Positions 1 through 6,400 of a stretch of DNA of 7,729 nucleotides are shown here, piece after piece; within the stretch, counting starts at the first letter, position 1, and every line of letters begins with the position of its first letter. The position numbers and the translations under genes were made by a program. Source of the DNA: CAZHHH01 sp052400685 (GTDB lineage Bacteria; Bacteroidota; Bacteroidia; Bacteroidales; Marinilabiliaceae); assembly GCA_052400685.1 (NCBI GenBank), contig JBQTGJ010000038.1. One strand, 5' to 3'. The notes under the pieces were generated by a model. That model had not been told where the DNA came from and did not search any database. It saw only the letters and a list, made by a program, of their open reading frames with translations.

Positions 1-78
1 TATCTCCTAAAATCTCTGGCTCGCACATTGAAGCTGGGTTCTAATCATTTCTCTAAATTTTTACCGGACACCAATGAA
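1..78. other. Downstream flank of the operon, no gene seen
   Basis: This is the sequence just after the stop codon of the TonB receptor gene. I see no coding region and no convincing terminator hairpin followed by a T-tract on the minus strand, so where transcription ends is not visible. The one notable element is the 13-bp sequence at 58-70 that recurs inverted at 7616-7628. The receptor stop codon lies only 8 bases from the end of that element, so it may mark the boundary of inserted DNA. Confidence 0.5.
58..70. repeat. Left arm of a 13-bp inverted repeat flanking the locus
   Basis: TTTTTACCGGACA here is the exact reverse complement of TGTCCGGTAAAAA at 7616-7628. The pair brackets all eight genes. 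The CCGG core within an AT-rich tail resembles the terminal inverted repeat of an insertion sequence, but no transposase is visible on either side, so mobile-element identity is inference only. By chance, one such 13-mer pair is not very unlikely over a whole window; its position at both edges is what makes it notable. Confidence 0.4.
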
Positions 79-2688
79 TCAGAATCTAAAAAAAACACTC
101 GCGAGAAAAGTACGGGAACGAATAACATATTCTTTATTAACCCGGGTTAATTCATCGTATATTGAATAACTATAATCTTTTTGGTTAAGAATGTTTTTTG
201 CAGAAAGGTTCAACTCCCATCTACTGCTTAAATTATATGTAAACTCTGCATCGGCAAGGAAAAGTTGTTTTGAAGCAGTACTTGATATCGTGTTATTATA
301 ATGCTCGGCACGAAGTTGAAAATACCATTTCTCTTTGTAAATAAAATTACCTGACAATACCTGAGATAACATCGCTGATGATGAATGGATATCTGTATTA
401 CTTACAGACAAATCGTTTCGCCCATAGTTAAGTTCATATGAAGTATTTAACCATGAAAACAACTTCAATTTAATTTTGGAGCTAATACCTAAACGCGAAG
501 ATACATAAGATGTTTCAACCTGATTTTGAAAGGAAACCCCCTGTAAGGTCATATACAAACAGTTCACCGATAAAACATTATGAGAATTATTTAATCCTTT
601 ACTTAGTTGCCCATTCAATATCCACATTTTCGTAGCATAATTCTGTGGAATAAGCCCATTAATAATGAACTCGCCAACGAAAGATCGTTCTGAAATTTGT
701 TGAGCGTCATTCCATGACCGGGTTACACTCGCATTTACAAAAAAAGCTTTCAGCGGCACCTTATAATATGTATTTAGCATTAAAATCTTTCTAGTATCCG
801 TTTCAAAACGAACCAGTCCTCGAGACAGATTCCGATAATTCTGAAGCAATAAGCCATTATAAAATTGTTGCTCTTCAAACGCTTGCTGCGCAAGGCTGGC
901 AGAAACAGAAGCAGACAACCGGGAGGTGAAATAGTAGCGCATGTATAATCGCGGTGCGAGCAAAAATTTGGAAACAGAATCCTTGGCATCTAAAATATTA
1001 TCGCGATACCTATAAGGCGAAAAAGAAAGAGGCACATCAAATTTTGCTTCAAATCCATCCTTTTTAAATTCCAATTGAGGCGAAACAAAAAAAGTGAAGT
1101 AATTCACGGACAAATCGTTTTCCATTTGCCCAAGCGTATCCGGAATTCCGGTCAATTTGCTATCCATGAAACGTATTAACCCTAAAACCCCCATTTTCAT
1201 CGACAAGGTAAACGGCTTGAGATAAAAGGCCAACGATGTGTTTGTATTTGTATAAAATGCCGATAAATTGATTTCCTGTTGTTCATTTTCGTCATCTTTT
1301 AAAATATCTAAATTTTGATGTTTTACCTGCCATGAATTAAAAGAATTTAACGTATATGCCCTGTTTCCTGAACGTTTGAGTAATTCGAGATCATTAGAAA
1401 ACATCCTGTTTGGAATTGATGCATATTGATTGTTGGGATATGTGCCACTAATTAACATGTCTATATCACTCCAGGAAAAATCTGCATTTAGTTTATTCTT
1501 TAGATAATAAGTAGATGTATTGGCATTAAGAACTACGTCGGCTGACAAATGCTTTTGCTTCGAAACCGTAGATTCTCCTTCTTCTGTAATAATTGTAGAA
1601 TCTGTTAAAAAATATTTGGTACTTGAATAGGCGGTAGAATTCTGTCGGTTATTTGTATAAGAAACCTGAGACGTTAAATCCCAATCTTTTCCTAAACTCC
1701 AGAGGTTATTTGTACTAATTAGGTGCGATTTATTAAAACGCACCCGATTGTCATCAATATCACTCGGGCAATCCGGTTGTTCATCTAAATAGTTTTCTAA
1801 ACGATACTTTTTGGGGAAATAACTTCTCTCATCCACCGAGAAGCTATTTGTTTCCTGTACAACATCATATCCAATATTGTTTGTTTTATAGGTATTTAAG
1901 GTTTGCATTTTAGATGTAAAACGCATTCCCACAACCTTTGCATTCCATAGAAAAGGGCTAACGCCATTACCAATATTCGCTGTACCTACCCAACGTGCTT
2001 TTGCATCTTCTTTCAGTCGGATATTAATCGCGGGATTTTGAGAAAAAGAAATATCTTCCAATGCTTTTATGGGTTGATGATTCTCCATTACCTCTACACT
2101 TCCCACGTCTTGTTGATGAACATTGTTGGTTGCCAGCCCATAACGGCCGCCCAACAGATCTTTCCCTTCAATATAAAATTTATTTATTGCTACACCATTG
2201 TATTTTATTTGTCCGCTTTCTTCAATTTCAATTCCGGGCATCTTTTTTAATACATCTGCCAATGATTTATCTTCAACCTCGGCAAAACTTGAAACAATAT
2301 AGGTAATTGTGTCCCCCCGTTCATGAATCCCCGGGGCTTTAATCACAACCTCTTTAATTTCGGTGGCTTTCTCTACCATTGCAACATTGTAATTTTGTTG
2401 GTCTTTGGTTAATGTAAACACTTGTGGAGCATAGCCCATCATAGAAAAATTTATGTTATAATTCTCGACAAAACCGGATAAATTTACCTGATAACTACCA
2501 TCAGGTAATGTTTGGGTAAACTCCACAATTTTATTCTCCGGCGTACGAATAGTTACCAAAACATTAGGCAATGGAGATTGTGTGTTTTTATCAATAACAT
2601 TTCCAGTGAGCACAAGCTCCTGTGCCTGCGCACACATGGATACAAACAAAATGATTGTAATACAACAATATCGAAACAACAATCCCAT
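79..2688 (-). CDS. TonB-dependent outer-membrane receptor with N-terminal carboxypeptidase-regulatory-like domain
   Basis: An 869-residue protein. A signal peptide ends near residue 22 (after AQAQ). Residues about 25-105 form a carboxypeptidase-regulatory-like beta-sandwich (LTGNVIDKNTQSPLPNVLV, DGSYQVNLSG), usual at the N-terminus of Bacteroidota TonB receptors. Residues about 120-225 look like a plug domain (SLADVLKKMPGIEI, then YNGVAINKFYIEG). The rest is beta-barrel, rich in alternating aromatic strands and ending in a C-terminal Phe, as expected for BAM-inserted proteins. It should sit in the outer membrane and import, or bind, a ligand powered by TonB. No SusD-like lipoprotein lies beside it, so it is not a SusC/SusD glycan pair. 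It starts 2 bases after the stop of the VKOR fusion gene, so the two are almost certainly cotranscribed. Receptors of this type are commonly found beside GLPGLI genes. The substrate is unknown; the operon peptides are one candidate. Confidence 0.85.
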   Translation of the reverse strand: MGLLFRYCCITIILFVSMCAQAQELVLTGNVIDKNTQSPLPNVLVTIRTPENKIVEFTQTLPDGSYQVNLSGFVENYNINFSMMGYAPQVFTLTKDQQNYNVAMVEKATEIKEVVIKAPGIHERGDTITYIVSSFAEVEDKSLADVLKKMPGIEIEESGQIKYNGVAINKFYIEGKDLLGGRYGLATNNVHQQDVGSVEVMENHQPIKALEDISFSQNPAINIRLKEDAKARWVGTANIGNGVSPFLWNAKVVGMRFTSKMQTLNTYKTNNIGYDVVQETNSFSVDERSYFPKKYRLENYLDEQPDCPSDIDDNRVRFNKSHLISTNNLWSLGKDWDLTSQVSYTNNRQNSTAYSSTKYFLTDSTIITEEGESTVSKQKHLSADVVLNANTSTYYLKNKLNADFSWSDIDMLISGTYPNNQYASIPNRMFSNDLELLKRSGNRAYTLNSFNSWQVKHQNLDILKDDENEQQEINLSAFYTNTNTSLAFYLKPFTLSMKMGVLGLIRFMDSKLTGIPDTLGQMENDLSVNYFTFFVSPQLEFKKDGFEAKFDVPLSFSPYRYRDNILDAKDSVSKFLLAPRLYMRYYFTSRLSASVSASLAQQAFEEQQFYNGLLLQNYRNLSRGLVRFETDTRKILMLNTYYKVPLKAFFVNASVTRSWNDAQQISERSFVGEFIINGLIPQNYATKMWILNGQLSKGLNNSHNVLSVNCLYMTLQGVSFQNQVETSYVSSRLGISSKIKLKLFSWLNTSYELNYGRNDLSVSNTDIHSSSAMLSQVLSGNFIYKEKWYFQLRAEHYNNTISSTASKQLFLADAEFTYNLSSRWELNLSAKNILNQKDYSYSIYDELTRVNKEYVIRSRTFLASVFFRF

Positions 2689-2690
2689 AA

Positions 2691-4304
2691 TTACATCGTA
2701 GATTTTTGCAGGTTATCCAAATCTGTCAATAAAAATGGTATGTCCTCAGGTGTATATTCCGTTGGCAATTCACGCCTGTTTATCCAAATAAAAGGAACTT
2801 TTACCACTTCCATTGCCTTATTCTCCTTTACATGCATCAAAAAATAGTTTAACGTTTCGTCTGAAATAGTTTTAACAGGGTATTTTTTATGAAATTTGGA
2901 TAGGGATTGATTTCGAAACCAATCCATTAATGCTTTCAAGCGAATTTCGGTATTCCCATTTTCTTTAAAGAACTCTATTAACTGGAGCTGAATGGCATTT
3001 GCCGGGATTTGCTTCCGTGCCTCAAGTCCATCTAATCGTAAGTGCCACTTAATAGATGCCGGATAATTTTGTAGCAAACAAAATAAATCAACCGCAAGTT
3101 TTTTACATGGTTTACATTGCGGGTTTAATAACGTTGTAATAGTTATTGGTGCATTCTCGTTTCCAATTATTAAGGGTCGGGATTCGCTTTGGGGCAGCAA
3201 CTTCTGTTTTTGGAATAAAGTATAAACAATTGCAGGAGTTCTTTTAAGCTTTAATGCTAACATTTGGGTATTAAAAGCTTTAGCTAAAGCTACAAGACGA
3301 TATTTTTCATAAATCAGAATGGCTAAGCTACTTAAAGTAGCAAATAAAAAGGATATTAATATCAAAAATACCCTTTCCGGCACAACCCAGGCACTAAAAA
3401 ATAAAAGACTGACAAGTTCCGTTGAAAGTATTGCAACCACGCCTAAACATAAAGGACACCATTTTTTTACAATAAGCTTTTGATAGAAAATAGAAAATAC
3501 AATAAATGGACTACTGCATATAACAATTAAAAGTAAGACCGAGAATATAGAGATTAGCGAATTTGAGAAAAAACCAATGAGCAAAAAGACAATGCCAGTT
3601 GTAAAATATACAAAACCCACATCGGTCAGGTCTATTCGTTTAAAAATTTTAGCACCTTTCGACTGAGTAACTTTATCACAATCAAACGCTTCGGCACTAT
3701 GGCAGAAGGAATCAAAAACTGAATAAGTTCCACCCGACTTCTGCTTCAATAATCCAAACACAAACCAAAGACCAATACTGTTTAATAATAATAATCCCAA
3801 AAAAAGTATAATTAGTTGCACCTGTGGAATAATCCTCCCCACCTGAAGCACCAAACTCAGAAAAATAAAAGCAGTAATTACATAGATTGCTAACTTGGGT
3901 GAAGTGTTAGACTCAGTACCTTTTTCTTCTTTTTCAGCTTGTACTAAAACGCCTGTCCACATAGTACAAAAATCTTTATCTGAAATAGTAATTTTTCTAT
4001 TAATTGAAGCATCATAATATCTCACGCTATTCCCCGAAATCTGGTAAAGCAAAACCAATTGACTATCATCCTCATTTCGGATTTGAACGACTACCGGAAG
4101 CAATAATTCTTTTAATTTCACGAAATCAGCCCGGTACGCAAGCGTTTTAATTCCGAAATAGGTATAAGCTTGCATCACAGATAATAACGATGGGTAGGAT
4201 GGCGCAGATTTTAACACCAATTCCAATTGCTCGGGGTTACACTTTATGCCCAACATCCGAAAGTGATACAATAGTAAGGGTAAAAGGAGGTCGTCTGTTT
4301 TCAT
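2691..4304 (-). CDS. Membrane disulfide oxidoreductase: degenerate C39-like domain fused to VKOR and thioredoxin domains
   Basis: Numbered from an in-frame GTG at 4325 (544 aa). I prefer the ATG at 4304 (codon 8), which starts 10 bases after the preceding stop; the GTG would overlap that gene by 11 bases. Residues about 8-132 resemble a C39 peptidase fold, but the catalytic Cys motif is absent and the His position reads SQLVLLY; only the Asp (D105) seems kept, so it is probably non-proteolytic. Residues about 145-340 contain about six membrane helices with the VKOR cysteines: a loop pair C208/C216 and CPLC at 290-293. Residues about 385-540 are a DsbA/thioredoxin-like domain with CKPC at 404-407 and a cis-Pro candidate in VKVPFIWIN (P511). 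All redox cysteines needed for VKOR-type disulfide formation are present. VKOR enzymes form disulfides in exported proteins using quinone. Likely substrates here (inference) are the Cys-containing peptides or GLPGLI proteins. Helix counting puts both soluble domains on the same side. Confidence 0.85.
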   Translation of the reverse strand: MKTDDLLLPLLLYHFRMLGIKCNPEQLELVLKSAPSYPSLLSVMQAYTYFGIKTLAYRADFVKLKELLLPVVVQIRNEDDSQLVLLYQISGNSVRYYDASINRKITISDKDFCTMWTGVLVQAEKEEKGTESNTSPKLAIYVITAFIFLSLVLQVGRIIPQVQLIILFLGLLLLNSIGLWFVFGLLKQKSGGTYSVFDSFCHSAEAFDCDKVTQSKGAKIFKRIDLTDVGFVYFTTGIVFLLIGFFSNSLISIFSVLLLIVICSSPFIVFSIFYQKLIVKKWCPLCLGVVAILSTELVSLLFFSAWVVPERVFLILISFLFATLSSLAILIYEKYRLVALAKAFNTQMLALKLKRTPAIVYTLFQKQKLLPQSESRPLIIGNENAPITITTLLNPQCKPCKKLAVDLFCLLQNYPASIKWHLRLDGLEARKQIPANAIQLQLIEFFKENGNTEIRLKALMDWFRNQSLSKFHKKYPVKTISDETLNYFLMHVKENKAMEVVKVPFIWINRRELPTEYTPEDIPFLLTDLDNLQKSTM

Positions 4305-4314
4305 TAATTGCTGA

Positions 4315-5145
4315 CTAATAATCACGTTCTATTAAATCGTACTGCATAACTTTTTGGGAGGAGTTGCTGCCTAAATCAATTCCTGTTTCCATTTCAATAT
4401 ATCCTCCCATATTCATCAGGTAGCGTTTCTTTGCTTTTAAGAATTCAAGTCGGTTCGTTTTTTCAAACTTTTTGCTTCCCACATATGTCTTACTAAACAC
4501 AATTGGTTCTTCCTTTTTTTCCAACCCTATTATAACAAAGTTGTATTGCCTGCCGATGTCATAAACTTCCATAATAAGACCAGGCAAACCACCAAATTTC
4601 CAAGGGCCGTCGCTTATTGGTATTTCGGGTGCAAACCATGCCATCCATTGCCTGCCACGAAAAGTACATTTAGCCAGTTGGCATAAATTGCCCAAAACCG
4701 TTTTAGTGCTATCCAAAATTTCCCAGTCCTGCGCATTTAACTCATCTTCATATATATAATCCTGCATCGAAAGCCCATCGGTAACCGTCATCGTTCCTTT
4801 TGGATAATTTTTGTAAACATATGTTTTCATTCGTTTGTGCGGGTAATTAGAAGATGTGTACCCTTCATTATCCATTGCATTTTTGAACGTTCTCCAAAAC
4901 TCCTTTTCATAATATGGAGTATTAACCAGAGAATCAACTTGTTGGGAATAGAAACTAAGACACTTGGAACAATTCATTCCAATCTGAAGATACAATATAT
5001 CTCCATCAGATTTTTTATTTAATAAGGTGTCTTTTGAATACACATAATCATAAATACACCTCAAAAAAGATACATCAAGTATTTTCTGCGCATTACAAAA
5101 TACTGAAAATAGCATTATGCATGTAGGGAACATTAATTTATTCAT
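4315..5145 (-). CDS. GLPGLI family secreted protein, copy 1 (promoter-distal)
   Basis: A 276-residue protein with a signal peptide ending near residue 20 (SVFCNAQ), so it is exported to the periplasm or envelope. The family signature GGLPGLI is at 185-191, preceded by RGRQWMAWFAPEIPISDGPW. GLPGLI proteins are widespread in Bacteroidota, and I know of no established biochemical function. A Cys pair at C155/C160 is shared with the second copy. This copy also has an N-terminal C59-x-x-C62 that the other copy lacks. It ends YDLIERDY, exactly like copy 2. From residue about 103 on, the two copies are roughly 70% identical by eye, while the first 100 residues barely align. It follows a peptide gene and hairpin, and is followed closely by the VKOR fusion. 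Its cysteines make it a plausible client or partner of that oxidoreductase (inference). Confidence 0.88.
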   Translation of the reverse strand: MNKLMFPTCIMLFSVFCNAQKILDVSFLRCIYDYVYSKDTLLNKKSDGDILYLQIGMNCSKCLSFYSQQVDSLVNTPYYEKEFWRTFKNAMDNEGYTSSNYPHKRMKTYVYKNYPKGTMTVTDGLSMQDYIYEDELNAQDWEILDSTKTVLGNLCQLAKCTFRGRQWMAWFAPEIPISDGPWKFGGLPGLIMEVYDIGRQYNFVIIGLEKKEEPIVFSKTYVGSKKFEKTNRLEFLKAKKRYLMNMGGYIEMETGIDLGSNSSQKVMQYDLIERDY

Positions 5146-5161
5146 ATAAAAGATATTTAAA

Positions 5162-5207
5162 TGAAAAAAATAAAGAAGAGATGGTACTATACTGAGCCAT
5201 CCCTTCT
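5162..5207 (-). terminator. Intrinsic terminator or attenuator after peptide gene 1
   Basis: On the minus strand, arms at 5197-5207 and 5174-5184 pair over 11 bp (AGAAGGGATGG with CCATCTCTTCT, one G-U pair) around a 12-base loop. A T-rich tract follows directly (TTTATTTTTTTCAT, 5160-5173). This has the form of a rho-independent terminator. It lies between the short peptide gene and the GLPGLI start codon at 5145, so partial read-through would yield much peptide mRNA and less of the downstream GLPGLI-VKOR-receptor message. A similar hairpin with a different sequence occupies the same place after peptide 2. Confidence 0.65.
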
Positions 5208-5217
5208 ATTCTACAGG

Positions 5218-5376
5218 TTAGCAACCAGCGCGTTCAGCTCCTATCCTTGCTCCTTCTTTTGCACCTTCATCAAGATCGTTATTTAATGCAATCATTAGAA
5301 GAGTATGACAATACTCCTCTTTAGATGTACCACCCATAACTTGTTCTAATTCTTCATTACTCAATAATTCTAACAT
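5218..5376 (-). CDS. Double-glycine leader peptide precursor 1 (52 aa)
   Basis: A 52-codon gene whose product starts MLELLSNEELEQVMGG. This 16-residue sequence fits the double-glycine leader pattern (LSxxELxxVxGG) of bacteriocins and other peptides exported and trimmed by peptidase-containing ABC transporters. The predicted 36-residue core begins TSKEEYCHTL, is acidic (net about -3), and has exactly two cysteines: core position 7 and the C-terminal residue. The C-terminal part (EGAKEGARIGAERAG) looks helix-forming. Leader and early core match peptide 2 closely; the rest does not. The nearby VKOR/thioredoxin fusion suggests a disulfide-bonded mature form (inference). The acidic core is unlike typical cationic antimicrobial peptides, so a signalling, toxin or enzyme-substrate role is equally possible. 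Position directly before GLPGLI copy 1, with a hairpin between, supports coupled function. Confidence 0.8.
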   Translation of the reverse strand: MLELLSNEELEQVMGGTSKEEYCHTLLMIALNNDLDEGAKEGARIGAERAGC

Positions 5377-5507
5377 GATAAAAAAAATTTAAAAATAAAC
5401 ATTTCGAGTGCTGTTTCGGCGGAACTCATCGCCATCTGGGGTTAGTGGGCATTCCCATTAAAGTGCTTCCAGAAATTGCGCGACACTTTATGTATGCTCC
5501 CACCTTT
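5377..5507 (-). repeat. 131-bp direct repeat, copy A (5' region of peptide 1)
   Basis: This block matches 6563-6693 at 129 of 131 positions (differences at 5388/6574 and 5490/6676). It covers the whole region between the GLPGLI copy 2 stop codon and the peptide 1 start. The part nearest the peptide (5377-5441) corresponds to the intergenic region before peptide 2; the remainder is the 3' end of the LytTR gene. Identity ends at the GLPGLI copy 2 stop codon, so this is a precise duplication or recombination junction. The homology continues at lower identity into the leader codons (42 of 48 bases). The stretch at 5401-5441 is markedly more GC-rich than other spacers here, compatible with a structured 5' UTR or recombination site. 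Confidence 0.9.
5442..5507 (-). pseudogene. Orphan 3' fragment of the LytTR regulator gene
   Basis: Read on the minus strand this encodes KGGSIHKVSRNFWKHFNGN plus AH and a stop, identical to residues 72-92 of the LytTR protein at 6628-6906. The only base change (5490) is silent (His codon). No start codon or LytTR N-terminal part precedes it: the sequence upstream is the end of GLPGLI copy 2, whose stop codon it overlaps by one base. It is therefore a remnant left when the peptide-GLPGLI unit was duplicated or inserted behind a LytTR gene, not a functional gene. Confidence 0.85.
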
Positions 5508-6343
5508 TAATAATCGCGTTCAATTAAATCGTAACGCATAATTTTTTGTGAAGAATTGCCCCCCAAGTCAATACCAGTTTCCATTTTCATATAACCATTG
5601 CTGTTCATCAGAAAGCGTTTTTGTGTCCTTAAGAATTCAATACGGTCTGTTTTTTCATATTTTCCACTACTGGATACCGACTGGCTGAATACGATGGGCT
5701 TTTCTTTTTTTTCTATGCCTTTAGCTATAAAATGGTATTGTTTTCCCCGGTCATAAACCTCCAATATCAGGCCGGGCAATCCGCCAAACTTCCACGGACC
5801 ATCACTGACAGGGATTTCGGGTGTAAACCAGGCTGTCCATGTTCTTCCCCTAAATGTACATTCGGCCATTTGACATACATTGTCCAAAACCGTTTTAGTA
5901 CTATCAAGAATTTCCCATTCCTGAGGATTTAATTCATCCTTATAAATAAAGTCTTGCAAAGAAATTCCATCAGTAATGGTTGTTACCCCTTTATAGTCTT
6001 TATATACATAAGTCTTCATACGCTTGTATGGAAAGCCAGTGGGAAGGCCACCATTCGCCTCTTTAATTGCTTTTTTAAATTGCATTCTCCATAGTTCTTT
6101 ACCATTAGAGGTTTGTTGCAAAGAATCAGACAGGAAAGTATAATAACTATAACTTTTAGAGACATTTTTACCTATCTGTAATATAATCAAATCGTCCCTA
6201 ATCGTATTTTTTAAGGTATCAAACTTCCATGTCAACTTATATTGGCATATTAAATCAGTATACCCCAAATATCTAGCTAATTGTCCTTTGGCACTAAAAC
6301 CACTTACAAAGAGACAAATCAATAAAACAAATTTTAGTTGCAT
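5507..6343 (-). CDS. GLPGLI family secreted protein, copy 2 (promoter-proximal)
   Basis: A 278-residue paralog of the protein at 4315-5145. The signal peptide ends near residue 20 (FSAKGQ). The GGLPGLI motif lies at 187-193 after RGRTWTAWFTPEIPVSDGPW. Cysteines C157/C162 match C155/C160 of copy 1, and C33 probably matches its C30. The copy 1 pair C59/C62 is replaced here by Val and Ser (NVSKS). Residues from about 106 to the shared YDLIERDY end are highly similar, whereas the N-terminal third is very different and cannot be aligned confidently by eye. It is preceded by peptide gene 2 and a hairpin, and followed without spacer by the duplicated 131-bp block. The role is unknown; pairing of each GLPGLI with its own peptide suggests a peptide-specific partner, maturation or immunity function (inference). 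Confidence 0.88.
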   Translation of the reverse strand: MQLKFVLLICLFVSGFSAKGQLARYLGYTDLICQYKLTWKFDTLKNTIRDDLIILQIGKNVSKSYSYYTFLSDSLQQTSNGKELWRMQFKKAIKEANGGLPTGFPYKRMKTYVYKDYKGVTTITDGISLQDFIYKDELNPQEWEILDSTKTVLDNVCQMAECTFRGRTWTAWFTPEIPVSDGPWKFGGLPGLILEVYDRGKQYHFIAKGIEKKEKPIVFSQSVSSSGKYEKTDRIEFLRTQKRFLMNSNGYMKMETGIDLGGNSSQKIMRYDLIERDY

Positions 6344-6348
6344 ACGTT

Positions 6349-6395
6349 TTAATGTTTTAAAGGCGAAGGAAGTACAAATTATTTCCTTCGCCTTT
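6349..6395 (-). terminator. Terminator or attenuator hairpin after peptide gene 2
   Basis: Arms at 6383-6395 and 6359-6371 form a perfect 13-bp stem (AAAGGCGAAGGAA on the plus strand) around an 11-base loop. On the minus strand the stem ends in TTT and is followed by AAAACATTAAAA, a weaker U-tract than at the first peptide. It lies between the peptide 2 stop (6401) and the GLPGLI copy 2 start (6343). The stem is too strong and too well placed to be accidental; it may act as a leaky terminator or as an mRNA 3' end protecting the peptide message. Confidence 0.6.
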
Positions 6396-6400
6396 TCAAA

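Noticed and set aside
780..989. Minus-strand 69-codon ORF inside the receptor gene in another frame
   Set aside because: Same-strand out-of-frame shadow of the barrel-coding region.
2038..2306. Plus-strand ORFs of 70-81 codons inside the receptor gene
   Set aside because: They lie fully antisense to a well-supported TonB receptor and show no recognisable domain or leader.
79..2688. SusC of a SusC/SusD polysaccharide utilisation locus
   Set aside because: No SusD-like lipoprotein, glycosidase or hybrid sensor in the window.
2512..2847. Plus-strand 111-codon ORF across the receptor/VKOR boundary
   Set aside because: Antisense to two clear genes, low-complexity composition, no family resemblance.
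3900..4304. Active C39 leader peptidase
   Set aside because: The Cys motif and catalytic His are missing; only the fold-like pattern and Asp remain.
4305..4325. GTG start for the VKOR fusion
   Set aside because: Possible, but the ATG at 4304 gives a more usual start just after the previous stop codon; the extra seven residues add no domain content.
4837..5022. Plus-strand ORF inside GLPGLI copy 1
   Set aside because: Antisense shadow of the GLPGLI frame; the equivalent is not kept in the paralog.
5732..5932. Plus-strand ORF inside GLPGLI copy 2
   Set aside because: Antisense shadow; no counterpart in copy 1 and no signature.
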